Positions 44,691 to 56,174 of a stretch of DNA of 64,000 nt are shown one piece after another. The notes under the pieces were generated by a model that did not search any database, was not told where the DNA came from, and worked only from the letters and a program-made list of their open reading frames with translations. The position numbers and the translations under genes are program-made. Origin of the DNA: Megascapheus bottae (Eukaryota; Chordata; Mammalia; Rodentia; Geomyidae). Where the stretch lies: contig JANJXV010000013.1 of NCBI GenBank assembly GCA_024803745.1, positions 6,634,001 through 6,698,000 of the forward strand, read 5' to 3'. Each line of letters begins with the position of its first letter. Within the stretch, counting starts at the first letter, position 1.

Positions 44691-46039
44691 CCTTTGTTCA
44701 TGTATAAGAAGCTTTCTATGCTAATATACATGCATTTCTTAGTGTTAGAGAGAAAAGACTAAGATGGAAATTTGAATTCCAAATGTCTCACCCATATGAA
44801 TAACTTATAGCTTCAATATGTTAGTTTTTTTATTTTTATGTTTTCTATTTGAAGTAGAATACATTGGGTGAAGAGGAAAGGTCTTGGATTTGAAAAGAGT
44901 TATGGTTGAGAACTGTTTCTGATATACAACTGTGTAATGAATGCATACTTCTCCTCCCTGAAAAATGACTGCTTGCAAAAAAAGGTTAGATATTAATATA
45001 CAACAAATAGCATTTCAGTGAAACCATATAATACCCCATGTTGAAATGTCTCCACATAATGTCAGGTATAATTATATCTCCCCAATTTTTCCCTTGTTTT
45101 AATTTGTAGGTGATCATTAGCAATGAAGACCTTTTTGTTTTAAACGTTGTGTAATGATAGAATTGGTAAAAATGTGATTTGTAAATATATGATTACCTGT
45201 GAAGTTCTCTTCCAGTAGACTTTTGTCTGCAGGAGGAGAGAGCATACTTAAATTATTTAATAACTGCACTGAAATATCCGGATGTGCTCAGAGATACCAC
45301 TTTGGATTATAGCTTACAGATAATTTTGTAGAAACTGTACAAAAGAGTGTGAGGTGAGCAATAAAAATTTTCAACTAAATCTATCAACAATTGCAGGGCT
45401 ATTGTCATTACTTTTCTTGTTGCTAGTTGAACAATTATATTCTTCAACTATTTTTAACCAGCCCCAGATACTTCTGATATTATTCTGCTCATTTCTCCCC
45501 CACTCCCACACACATAGCAGTCTGAAATTATTGTCATTGTTTACATATTATTTATGCCCTATAAATATAATTCCTATCTCATTAAGTCTGTGGTCTTTAC
45601 TTTGTTTACGATTGAATCCTACTTTTCTAAACAGGTACCCATTACACAGGAGGACAGGAAGCCACTTCGATTACAGTATTCATTAAATGAAACCATGTTG
45701 AAGGAATTCTTACAGAACCAAACAAGAGTAAAATTGTGTTAAGTAAATTAGCACTGGACAGTAACCAAAGTGTTTAAAAGTTTTAATTCAGAAATAGGAA
45801 AAGAATTAAAATGATACACCAGTATTATTGGACTCTGCAGTTCAGTTATGGAGAGACTCTATGTGTAGAACACCTCAAATTTGATCAAATTTGTTAATTC
45901 AGTGCTTTCACCTTTTCCTGTGTTTACTAACAATCCTTATAAGCACAGTTGGGGACACATCAAGGACAGGATACAATACTGACTCAACAACTCAGTCTGC
46001 ACTACATTACATAGCTCAGGATGGCAAATTCCATGCTAA

Positions 46040-46041
<2 letters not shown>
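44691..46041. other. unassigned interval
   Basis: Nothing recognised. The 110-codon frame at 45354-45686 is Leu/Ser/Pro-rich, without domain or context. Confidence 0.4.

Positions 46042-46095
<54 letters not shown>
46042..46095. repeat. (TG)n microsatellite
   Basis: About 27 uninterrupted TG units. Confidence 0.98.
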
Positions 46096-46097
<2 letters not shown>

Positions 46098-46646
46098 TGA
46101 GAAAATATGGGATATGGAAAAGCATTTAGGAGGTATCATGGGCTATACCACACTTGAAGTGACCATAAGAATGTAAAGAAATGGACAGAAATAACAACCT
46201 GGTTATGGTAAAGGCCTGGAATAATGAAGCCTTACCCTGCAACTTAAGTAGTGAAACTCAACAACTACAGAGAGATGACCAGAAAAGAGGACGGTAGTTA
46301 GAAACTTAAAGTCCCTAGAATTCATTCTAGTCAGATGAATTACAGCAGCTTCATAATGGGAATTGTTTTTGTTTGTTCTAAAAAGGAATTGCTCTGCTGC
46401 ATTTCACAGATCTGCCTGGATCTTTCTGACGGGGTTCATGCCACAAGACTCTTTACTGGTTTTGGGAAGACAGAAGGATCAAGATGATTTAAGATTATAT
46501 CACAGAATCCAGGGAAGAGATTGTGTTAGTAGGAACTAGAGCCCAGGCAGAGAGAAGGGATACGTGAAGATTAATAAAATAAAGAAGTGTGATGGACAGG
46601 AATTGGTGGTTATTGTCATTGGCACTGAAAAGTCAATGCCTTTCTA
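46096..46646. other. unassigned interval
   Basis: Purine-rich in places; nothing recognised. Confidence 0.4.
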
Positions 46647-47056
46647 ACCAACTCTTTGTGTCTGGCAAAAGAATTCAGGAAAGACACAAGACAGAGGGTA
46701 AGTGATAGGAAACTTTATTAGGAACGGAATATGCTTAGAAGATTGGAAGCATATCATCTCTAGGTTGAGAATGACAATTTTTTATTATTGAAATATAAAG
46801 GGCCAGGAGCATTTAAATCCCTTCACAACACCAGCCTAAGGGGCAGAGTGGCTGCCTCAAGTGTGGGGGAAGTTTACTGGATTAAATTTCAATTCTTAGG
46901 TAGAGTTTATTGGCCTGGGAGGTAAGTTAAAGATAGGAATTATTTGCTGGTAAGGCTAGGTTGGGACAAAGACTATTATTAATACTTAGGTGGATGGAGT
47001 AGTCCCTGTAGGATAGTTGCAGTCTAATTACAATGCTGTCTCACAGAGACATTCAC
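46647..47056 (-). mobile_element. candidate solo LTR (endogenous retrovirus type)
   Basis: On the reverse strand an AATAAA signal (46713-46718) is followed by a CT-rich U5-like block and GTGTCTTTCCTGAATTC, then a CA end near 46647; upstream (right) is about 340 bases of U3-like sequence with a TTTAAA box near 46815. The right edge (CTCACAGAGACA) near 47051 supplies the inverted TG. No internal retroviral sequence adjoins it, so it would be a solo LTR from recombination. TSD not resolved; class not named. Confidence 0.5.
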
Positions 47057-47272
47057 AGAGCATTTCATCCTCCAATTTCAATTTCCTTTGTATTACTTCA
47101 TTATTCATGGCTAACTACTACCTATCAGTGGGTTTTAAAATTATATGAGAGGAATGGAACATGAAGGGACCTTTGAGTAACAGAATTTCATTCTAAGTGG
47201 GAAATAAGAAAGTATACATTGAATTATTTTCTGATCCTGCAAAAGGATAAGCTATGTGTATGATTTCAATAA

Positions 47273-47512
47273 GCAAGGGGTATTACATGCCTGTAATCCT
47301 AGCTACTCAGGAGGCTGAGGTCTGAGGATGACAGTTCAAAGCCTGCCTGGGCACTAAAGTCTGTGAGACTCTTATCTCCAATTAACCACCAGAAATCTGG
47401 AAGTGGCCCTATAGCTCAAGGGGTAGGTAGGTCAGTAGCCTTTAACTGAAGAGGTCAGGAACAACACCCTGGCCTAGAGTTCATGTTTCATGACTGACAA
47501 AAAGAAAAAAAA
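47273..47512 (+). mobile_element. 7SL-Geo composite SINE
   Basis: Sense copy: ACATGCCTGTAATCCTAGCT, ACTCAGGAGGCTGAGGTC, CTCTTATCTCCAATTAACCA, CTATAGCTCAAGGGGTAGG, A-rich tail. Confidence 0.9.
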
Positions 47513-47581
47513 TAGGTAGTATTTGAAAGCAATGCTACTTTAGATATAGGGTAAGTGCATATGCAAAAATACCCAGAGGAT

Positions 47582-47768
47582 GGGCCGGGAGTTTGGCCTA
47601 GTGGTAGAGTGCTTGCCTAGCATGTACAAAGACCAGGTTCGATTCCTCGGTACCACATACATAGAAAAAAGCCAGAAATGGTGCTGAGGCTCAAGTGGTA
47701 GATCTCTAGCCTTGAGAAAGTCCAAGGACAGTGCTCAGGCCCTGAGCTCAAGCCCAGGACTGGCAAAA
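47582..47768 (+). mobile_element. IDL-Geo SINE with perfect TSD (young)
   Basis: Sense, almost undamaged dimer: GAGTTTGGCCTAGTGGTAGA, GGTTCGATTCCTCGGTACCA, GCCCTGAGCTCAAGCCCAGG. A 17-base TSD AAAAATACCCAGAGGAT lies at 47565-47581 and 47769-47785. Likely recent. Confidence 0.95.
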
Positions 47769-47785
47769 AAAAATACCCAGAGGAT

Positions 47786-48369
47786 AATATACATGTAAGA
47801 AAGCATAATGCAGGCACCCACAAATTTGTGTCTCTCAGACAATTTTCAATCAAATGCCATTATGCAAAATGAGTTATTCATCTGGATTTTCCTATTCAAC
47901 CACTTGCCTACACTGGTGGGTCAATATGATCTACTTTTATCCAATAATATTTTATAATAAATGGGAAAATTAGGATAGGTCCTGTTACTCTATAAGCTCT
48001 TAATTACTTCCTGTCAAATATTGAAAAATTAGTATGCATTACAAGTGGTAATGTGCCACTGGTATCATTAAATCAGCTTGCAGCCTCATTTGTCTAAGAG
48101 ACATGGCCATATTATCTAAGAGTAGTGAGCCTCCACAGAGCCAGGTTGCTTGAAGACAAATGTAGCCAAGAAGCTAAAAAGCCTTGACACCCATATTACT
48201 GGGTTCCTTTCAGGAAGGAGGAAAGGAATTGTGCAGGTTGAGGTTCCTTTGATAACTGTAGATTATTCTCTTTGTCTTTGTTTTCTCTATGTGCCATGAG
48301 AGGATGCCTCTAAAGTGGAATTTCCAGGTCTCCCTAGCTTCTGGTTTCTAATTTGATTCTAAAATATTC
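47786..48369. other. unassigned interval
   Basis: Nothing recognised. Confidence 0.4.
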
Positions 48370-48775
48370 TGAAAATCAAAGAGATACACCAAAACTCAGT
48401 TAAAGTCACTGAGTCTTTATTTGAGTGATAGGTCTCCGCAGGCTGGCCAATTACAAAGACCTGAAGCCAGCAAATAACACTTAGTACAGTTAGGAAATAG
48501 ACCAGAGAGGCAACAAACAACAAAAACAATATCATAAAGCCAAATTCATATTCAATGGGGACACCATGGTGATGGGAGAAAAGCTAGGAGACAGGACACA
48601 GAAAACAAACATGGAGATATGTGGCAGGTGTGATGGCGCCTGAGCTGGTCTGAGCCTAAATAGGGCGAGGGGGCAGGGTCACCTTGCCCCAGACAAGATG
48701 CCACTTTCACCATGTGGCCAAGATGACGCTGGACAGACGACCACCTTACTGCAGATTCATTTATCCAGATTTATC
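48370..48775 (-). mobile_element. candidate solo LTR with TATA-like and AATAAA signals
   Basis: Reverse strand: a GC-rich block with CCTATTTAGGCTCAG (TATA-like, near 48660), AATAAAGACTCAGTGAC (48399-48420) about 250 bases further on, and a 3' end ...TTTGATTTTCA ending in CA at 48370. Spacing of TATA-like box, AATAAA and CA terminus is LTR-like. The right boundary is uncertain (48750-48790). No gag, pol or env alongside. Confidence 0.5.
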
Positions 48776-48907
48776 ATTAAGTTTTCCGAAGACAACAGAA
48801 AGCACACCTTCTTCTTCCTCTTCTTTTTTGCCCGAATTAGCACCACAGACCCAGCAATTTCTTTTTCTCCTTATGATAGCTACTTTTGTTGCCTAGTCCT
48901 TTGTCTC

Positions 48908-49108
48908 TTTTGTTGTGGTACTGGGGTTTGAACTCATCACCCTGCAAAGTATTACTAGAGGCAAAATCTAGTCCTTTTATGCTTTAATTATTTATTTTGG
49001 GGGGGGATAGGGTCTTATAATTTTGTGGAATTGGGCATGACATTGATTGTCCTACCTATGTTTTTTTGTGTAGCTGGTATTACAGATGCATACACCAAGT
49101 CCAGCCTG
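48908..49108 (-). mobile_element. old trimeric SINE, ID end plus one 7SL unit
   Basis: Inverted: GTGGTACTGGGGTTTGAACT (ID end), GATAGGGTCTTATAATTTTG, GTAGCTGGTATTACAGATGC (7SL). Confidence 0.6.
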
Positions 49109-50404
49109 GCTATTCCTCCTTAGAAGCTGAAGATTTACAATCACTGACTCACACGACACTTTCCAATGAAAACTCACATGGAATTTTTACCTCCAGATCA
49201 ATTTCTCTAAAAGTTTATCTTCTGAGTTTTTTTCTTTTAATTTTAATTATTTATGTCGATCTATTTTAGTATCATATGTTTTTAATTCAGGCTTTTAGGA
49301 TTAGGAAAGCAAAGGGAGAAAAAAAGAATGGTGTTGGATGGATGATATCAAAATACATTGCATCTGTGAATGAAGATGGCAAGGCCAAATTTACTGAAAG
49401 CTGTGGAATTATGGTAGGGAAAGATGGAGAAAATGAGACTCAGCGGGGAATCAATGTGATTAAAATGCTGTATATGCATGTGTGAAATGCTATGGTAAAA
49501 ATCCTCGGAACAATTACTTACACTGCCTTTTTAAAATTAAATTTCCTCTAAAGAAATTCTGTTCTGTATAAATTTGTTTCCTACTGAACTTAATTCTAAA
49601 ATAGGAGTTTATATTTGTTGAATTCCTACTTATGGATTCATACTATCCACTCTCATATGAATTCCACAAACCTTGAATTATTTTGGAGAGTAAGATAAAG
49701 TAACTTCACATTTTCTTTTTTATATGCATAATCTCATGCAAGTTTTATCCAAGGGCCAACATATAGAAAGCAGTTAGACATAAGTTACTATATGTCCCTT
49801 AAGTAACCCACATTTTGATGATAGCATAAGGTTTAAAAATTTTAAATTTCATAGTTTTTCTTGAGGGTATGCACCATTTTATAATTTCTGTTAACTATTG
49901 CTCATGTGTTCTTCAACCTTATAAGCGATTTTAGAATACAGGTGACAGTGGGGAATGAAATTAGCTTGGTATTTTATGGTTTTTGGCTTTTTTGTTTTTG
50001 TTATTTTCTGGAGTTTTATCATGGGCTGACTTTCAACACAAATGTTGGAGCCTAAGATCACTGACCGTGGGGCTGATGGGAAAGAAAGTAAGTAAACAAA
50101 CTCCTCTGCTTACGACTTCACAAATATATCATGCAATTTCTATACTAACCAATATCTAGCAGCTAACATATTAAACACATTATTTTCATATTTATTTAAG
50201 GTAATTAAGAACAAAATCCTATCCTTAGTGATATCTAAAATCCTTCTTTTCCATACTTCCTTGTAAAGGAGGAGTTATACAAAGGAAGAGTTATACCTTG
50301 ATCTCTGGATCAAGATATGAATACTTAGCCCATTTTTTTCTGTTGTTCCATTTGTAAATTTTACTCAGAAAAACTCAACAAGTGACAAAAACAGAAACAT
50401 CCTA
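49109..50404. other. unassigned interval
   Basis: A 69-codon plus frame at 49276-49485 is Lys/Glu/Gly-rich with no domain I recognise and no gene context. Otherwise AT-rich and unassigned. Confidence 0.4.
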
Positions 50405-50711
50405 GATGGAGATTCCCCAGGGTCGATTAACATATGAAAAATAAATAATTTCTGTTCAGTTGATAAGAATATGCAAATCAAAACTAGAAGTCTACCATGT
50501 TATACCCACCCAAAATGCTAATATGAAACAGATTGTAAATATTGAATGTTGATGAGATTAAGGAAAAACAAAATCCTAACAAATATTTGTGAGCAGGGCC
50601 TTTAGGAGATCTTTCAGTGTCTACTGATGGTAAATATATTTACAAGAAAGTTGCCATGGGGAAATACTAGGCGCATATCTTGTATATGTACAAGATATTT
50701 ATGATCACTTT

Positions 50712-51060
50712 TGTTTCTAAAATTTTTATTGTAATGTATAGAGGGGTTACATTTGCCAGATATTAGTTGCATTACTTCTCACACATTGATACTCCTTTTC
50801 ATGATTTTGTCCTCATGATTTTGTCCTCATTTTTCTCCCTCCACTCCCTTCAAATCATCTTGTTTTCCCCCTTCACTTTCCTATTTAAAATAATCAAATT
50901 TATATACAATATACTAGGTAACACAGTCAGGTATAGTAACAATATGAGATTAACCAAAATGCAACAAAAGAGAAGAGAAATAACATAGTAAATTAAGAAC
51001 AACAATCACATATGGTAAAGCTTTTGTTTCCATATGCTAGAGATCCTTTCATTTAGTATA
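50712..51060 (-). mobile_element. L1-A 3' UTR insertion with TSD
   Basis: Inverted L1-A UTR, 349 bases, with TSD TTATGATCACTTT at 50699-50711 and 51061-51073. Somewhat diverged (ATTGTAATGTATAGAGGGGT). Contains a small local duplication of ATGATTTTGTCCTC near 50800-50828. Confidence 0.92.
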
Positions 51061-51257
51061 TTATGATCACTTTCTACAATAGAAAAAAAATGTGGAGACA
51101 TATCCACTATAATATGTCATGAAATATTGGTATATTTGTAATAGAATTAGTAATGAAAATGATTGTCTCATTTAACAGAATGGAGTATTCTCATGAACAT
51201 AACATTAAGGAAAAGATAACAGAAATAAAATGTTTACATGCAGTATAGCCTCATTTT

Positions 51258-51757
51258 ATTTTTGGTTTCCAGGTAGCATTTTTATTTTTTTTCATATATT
51301 TTTTATTGTAATTAATAGAAGGGTTACATGATATTCACCAGATAGAAGGTGCATTACTTCACATACGTTGATACCCTTTTCTCATGTCTTGGTCCCCATT
51401 TCCCTCCCCCCATCCCCACACCTCATCTTGTTTTCCCCCCTTCCCTATCCTATTTCAAATAACCAAATATACATATATAAAATGTATCAGATAACAAGGT
51501 AAAATACTGTAGCCATATGAGATAAGCAAGGGACAGCAAAAGAGATGAGAGATAACATAGTACATTAAGGACAACAATCACTCATTATATGGCTTTTTTT
51601 TCTATATCCTAGAGGTCCTTTCATTTAGTGTCATACTATATGGCCTTATGTATCTAGGTTTTGCTATATTGTAAATCTCTGTTAGGAGACCCAAAGGTTT
51701 CTACTGATTATGACAAATGAGGGAAACCATTAAGCCTATGTTCCTTTGAGTCTGATT
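51258..51757 (-). mobile_element. L1-A 3' UTR insertion with TSD and 3' transduction
   Basis: 17-base TSD CAGTATAGCCTCATTTT at 51241-51257 and 51758-51774. The inverted L1-A UTR occupies about 51291-51757 and extends just into the ORF2 end. Between the L1 tail and the TSD lie about 30 bases (51258-51290) not belonging to L1, read as 3'-transduced sequence plus a second A-rich tail. Confidence 0.92.
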
Positions 51758-51790
51758 CAGTATAGCCTCATTTTTATATATGTAAACATT

Positions 51791-52621
51791 GTTACAATTC
51801 ATGCATGGTGATTACTATCTGAAATGACCATGAGTTACTTCCAAAATGCTGTCTGTGTTCAAAGTTTGATGCATGTTATGTTTTTGTGGGCCTGCTCACT
51901 TAAAAAAAATAATCAGACTACACATTTCTTATTGTTGCTACTTTTTATGTATACATACAAAAGGTCTCTCGTAGCAGGGAAGATAACATCCTGCAACTAT
52001 TTTATTTTAAGTTTAGGAATATACAGTGTTCTTAAAATGTAAATACTTCTCATAAATCTTCCATATTTTGAAAAGTCTGAAACAAATAGCTTTGGGGCAA
52101 TATTGCAGATATTTTACAAAACAGAAAGATGAAGAAAACAAAAGCAATAACAACAAAATGATTAACTAAGAGCTTGTGTACTGGGAGAGGTGGAAGAAGG
52201 GATGAGGATAAGGGTGACCAAACAAAGAATATATGGACATGTCCTTTGAGCTTTTATCCAAGACAGGAACTTTCTGTTGTGTGTTGCAGATGGACTCTTC
52301 GTTTGTTTATTAAATTTGTATAGCCAGGGATGAAAAGTATTTTTTGAGCTGGAATATAATTATCCTTTAGGCTCCTCTGATGTTATTTAAGTTTATGGTC
52401 ACAAAATGGGACTATGATAGTCACAAAATGCATATTTAACTATAATATCAGTATAAGTCCTTGAAAAACAAGAATTAATTCTTGGTTTTCCACTTCTATG
52501 ATCCTATAATAAGTATTAGTTTGATGTAAATCATCAGAATTTTTTAGACATATGTTCTTCCACTTAATCTCAGTAATGGCTGAGCTGAATGTATATAGTT
52601 TTCTTCATTTCTCATCAGTAA
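51791..52621. other. unassigned interval
   Basis: AT-rich, nothing recognised. Confidence 0.4.
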
Positions 52622-52843
52622 GGTTTTTGAGTTCAAAGGCCTTAGACTTGACTTGCTTGCTCATGGCTAGTAGTCTACTATAGTAGTGTATCATACATGA
52701 CATTTTGACAGCCAAGCTTTTTACTAGTTAATTAGAGATGGAGTGTCTCAAACTTTTCTGCTTGAGGTAACCTTAAGCCTGATCACCGAGGTCTTAGCTT
52801 CCTGAGTAGCTGGCATTGTAGACATGAGCCACTGGTGCCAGTA
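52622..52843 (-). mobile_element. 7SL-Geo type SINE, decayed
   Basis: Inverted: TGAGTTCAAAGGCCTTAGAC, TTTACTAGTTAATTAGAGAT, AGGTCTTAGCTTCCTGAGTA, ATGAGCCACTGGTGCC. Confidence 0.7.
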
Positions 52844-53837
52844 ACGAAGAGAGTATTCCTCAAGCACTGTCTTCTTTGCTCAGAAGTCTGTCTTACTGAA
52901 GAGAAATTGATATCTTTCTATATTGATACATTTTATTTTACATCTATCAGTATTGGACTTCTGACTGACTTTTCACCTTGATATTTAATTACTGTGCTGA
53001 CTCTTCGGGGGGCCCTGCATATTTTTCCTCTAGGGTCTTATCCAAGTGACTGATGTATTGAAAGTTCTTAACTAATATTTATTGAAAGAATAAACACATT
53101 ATAAACAGCAGGTATAAGAGAGTTCAACTTCCCCTAAAAGGAAAAGAAATCAGCCATATAGAAATCAAAATCAGAGATCTGATTCTAATTCCAAATTTTT
53201 CTATTAAAACATAAACCTTAATGCATTTGTCAGTTTCTGAAATTGAAAATGGAGCTCACCTCTGTCTCTAATATTTTCCTCTCATTTCCCTTCCATCCTC
53301 TTTTGGATTTGCGTTGGGATTTCAGGTGCCAGCCAAGGTTCCTGCTGTCCAGGAAATAATGTACATGAGCAAATGCCAGGTTCATATAATTGAAAAGAAA
53401 GAGCTGCATTTCAGATAATTTACATAAAAATAAAATTCATGCCTGTCCCTACCGAATAGGCTTTGGTCAGCAGAGCACAAATCAATCTGTTTGCTCCTAA
53501 CTTGAAATTTCCATAAGTCATTACATAGTTCATAATCACATTGATGTAACTGAATTGAATTTGCAGAGATGATTCAGTGTGAGAAGGGACTTTCAGCCAT
53601 TTAAACTGCTGCTATTCAATAGATAAGGCCTCTCAAGGCTGACCTCTGTTTTACATTAAATTTGTGGCCTAATTTTCATTTTTCTCTTCATTCTCATTTT
53701 CTCAAATGAAGAGGTCATAGAAGCTTTCACATTTGGTCCTTTCCTATTTTGGCATATGCAGAGAGAAGTATAGAGAAAGAAGAGCATACTTACATGGTGG
53801 AAATGGATGTGGTAGTTAGTTAAGCAGGCCATTAAGT
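52844..53837. other. unassigned interval, possible MIR fragment
   Basis: A MIR-like phrase (TTGTCAGTTTCTGAAATTGA near 53228) is too short to call. Nothing else recognised. Confidence 0.4.
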
Positions 53838-54260
53838 AAGTAGGCTTTGGGCTTTTCAGTCCAACTTTTGAACCTGAACTCCCTTACATACAATGTTTTT
53901 GTAGGTCGTGGGGCTTGAAGTCAAGGCCTGGGCACTGTTCTTGAGCTTTCTCAAGGCTAGAGCTCTACCACTTGAGCCACAGCACCACTTCCAGGTTTTT
54001 TTCTGTGTTTGCAGTACCAACAAATTGAACCCAGGGTTTTGTGCATGCTAGGCAAGCACTCTACCACTAGGCCACACTCCCAGCCCATATTCATTGTTTC
54101 TTATAAACAATTCTCTGAGCTTCTCTGAGCTTCAATTCCCTCATCTACAATGTTAGATAGTACTATCATGATCCTCATTCAGTCTGGAAGGAATCCAATG
54201 CAAGTACATAAATAATGTCTATTCAATGGCAAACACTCTTTCACCAATATTGTTGTCATA
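53838..54260 (+). mobile_element. MIR relic, interrupted by an IDL-Geo SINE
   Basis: GGCTTTGGGCTTTTCAGTCC (53843) before the SINE; CTCTGAGCTTCAATTCCCTC and ATCTACAATGTTAGATAGTA (54122-54165) after it match consecutive parts of a sense MIR. CTTCTCTGAG is locally duplicated at 54110-54130. Confidence 0.65.
53896..54086 (-). mobile_element. IDL-Geo SINE
   Basis: Inverted dimer: GTCGTGGGGCTTGAAGTCAA, TACCACTTGAGCCACAGC, GCATGCTAGGCAAGCACTC, CACTAGGCCACACTCCCAGC. Confidence 0.92.
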
Positions 54261-54454
54261 ATTTTGCTGCTAGAACCTAGATTATTAATTCTAAATGACA
54301 CCATTGAAAGCCAAACAGCTAAAAAATTGAGAAAACTAGGAAAGATCCAGGTGATCCAGCTGTTTTTCCTTTTTCATTTTATAAATATTTTAAAAATCCC
54401 TTTGCATATTTCCTTTATTATGTGTTAGCCTAGATCAGAAATAGATTATTCTGC

Positions 54455-54565
54455 TTCTCAGATTGATCAGATTAGGAAACTGAGCAAGAGGTTAAGTAAT
54501 CGCTTCCAGTTAGACAGCAAATAGGGCTGAAACTTGAGTGATCTATTATCTCATAAGTTCTTTTC
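54455..54565 (-). mobile_element. MIR relic
   Basis: GATTAGGAAACTGAGCAAGA, GGTTAAGTAATCGCTTCCAG, TTAGACAGCAAATAGGGCTG follow an inverted MIR (GATGAGGAAACTGAGG..GGTTAAGTAACTTGCC..CACACAGCTAGTAAG). Confidence 0.65.
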
Positions 54566-54570
54566 CTGCT

Positions 54571-54803
54571 CGTGTGTGTGTGTGTGTGTGTGTGTACTAG
54601 GGGGCTTGAACTCAGGGCCTGGGAGCTGTCCTTTAGCTTTTGTGTTCAAGGCTAGTGATCTGCCAATTAAGCTACCGCTTTGATGGTTATCTGAAGAGTC
54701 TTAAGGAATTTCCTGCCAAAGTTGGCTTTGAATAAGATCCTCAGATCTCAGGCTCCTTGAGTATTCAGGATTACACATGTGAGACAGTAGTGTTCAGCAT
54801 CTG
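54571..54803 (-). mobile_element. 7SL-Geo SINE with (TG)n tail
   Basis: A (TG)n run (54572-54595) sits where the SINE tail should be, followed by inverted GGGGCTTGAACTCAGGGCCT, GATCCTCAGATCTCAGGCTC and GGATTACACATGTGAGAC. Middle part diverged. Confidence 0.75.
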
Positions 54804-55289
54804 GTGCTAGCTCTTTGAACAAATATGTGGACCACAAGCAAAAATGTATATTCATGGATTTGTGGTAGAGTTGTGACCCCAGGGACTGCTCAGTCATGAA
54901 ATTGAGAATGAATGCATTTGGAGTTATGCCAGGTATGACACAAGCAAAGAGACAGTTGTTGTATTTTTGTAGTCATTAATCATTGTGCTATACAATATGC
55001 CTTTCCTTTCACCCTTGATTTAATATCTCAGTGCAAAATTATTACAGCACTATCACATGCCAGGTTACACCAATGCAATGATGAACTATAAATTAAATTG
55101 AAAGCATATTTCTATCTTTAAGCAATAACACTTTACAACTTTCACTTAGGAGCTTTACAAAGTACTCTCCTAAACCTAAATAGATGGAAATCTGTAAATC
55201 TTTTAGGTAGTCTGATTCTTTATTAGCAGAACATGTTTTATCATTTACAGAATTCTGAAATAGTATCACAGATCACCAAAACAAATACA
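54804..55289. other. unassigned interval
   Basis: Nothing recognised. Confidence 0.4.
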
Positions 55290-55575
55290 TTATGCCTGGG
55301 GGAAAAATAAAGTAGATATCCAGTTCATTTTTTGCATAATGTCTGTGTTTGTTCACCCTATTCCACTTTTTATGTGCTTTCCTTTGCCCTCCTAAATACA
55401 AAGTAGAAAACAATGCAAAAGGAAAAGAGAACATTATTGATGTGGACAGGCGGGAAAAAAGAGAGGGCAATGGAAGGTAAGACAGGGTTCAAAAAGACTT
55501 CTACAAGTGTATCCGATTTATAGAACTGTAACCCCTCTGTATATAAACAACTCAAAAAAATTTTAAAAATAATAA
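55290..55575 (+). mobile_element. L1-B 3' end with inverted 5' part (candidate twin priming)
   Basis: 55300-55430 is inverted L1-B UTR (GTTTGTTCACCCTATTCCAC, TTGCCCTCCTAAATACAAA, as at 58360-58415). 55440-55575 is sense L1-B terminus (TAGAACTGTAACCCCTCTGT and A-rich tail). The two parts are neighbours in L1 order but face each other. Confidence 0.5.
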
Positions 55576-56174
55576 AAATAAAAAGCAGAATGACATTGAA
55601 GAAATAAAACAGTTCAATGCAATTCTTTTTTGCATTTTTATGTTTATTATTTTTAATTAGTTATACGGGAGCTTCAACATATCAATTTATGAGTATACTG
55701 CATCTTGATCAGTGTGCATATTTATATTGAATATCATGACTATTAAACACAATTCTTTAAGAGAAGTTTTCTTTACCACCCAAAAATGAAGCCTCCGAGA
55801 TCCAGTTATTCAAATTTATTCTGAAATGGTATTTGCAAAAAAAAGAGTTTGCCTCTGATTGGTAGTAACCAATCATATGTTTGCCCAAACACTATTTTCA
55901 TCATTATTTTTATAATTATTTACTGAAAAATAACCTTTATTTTATTAGGATAAATGTACAGTAGAACAATTTAAGAAATAGTCGCTATGTGATTTAGTCC
56001 TTTTTTTGCTTACATTATAGTAGCAAATATTCATCATACATAAAATATATACTATAATATTAAGCTTGACAACATTTTAGGAGTTCTTTACTTAGAGATA
56101 TTTAGGAAAAAAAACAAACCAGTGTACTAAGGGAAGAGCTTACAATGAATATTTCAGAAGAGATGAATGCCTCA
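55576..56174. other. AT-rich interval, possible L1-C end
   Basis: 55640-55740 (AATTAGTTATACGGGAGCTT, TTATGAGTATACTGCATCTT) weakly resembles an inverted L1-C 3' end. The remainder is unassigned. Confidence 0.35.

Larger units (their letters stand above)
50405..51790 (+). mobile_element. ancient L1M ORF2/3' UTR, split by two younger L1 tails
   Basis: Sense relic: ATATGCAAATCAAAACTAGA, TGTTATACCCACCCAAAAT, GTTGATGAGATTAAGG (50468-50560); after the first insert, AATATTGGTATATTTGTAAT, GAATGGAGTATTCTCATGAA, AACATAACATTAAGGAAAAG; after the second, a residual end. Non-coding. Confidence 0.65.
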
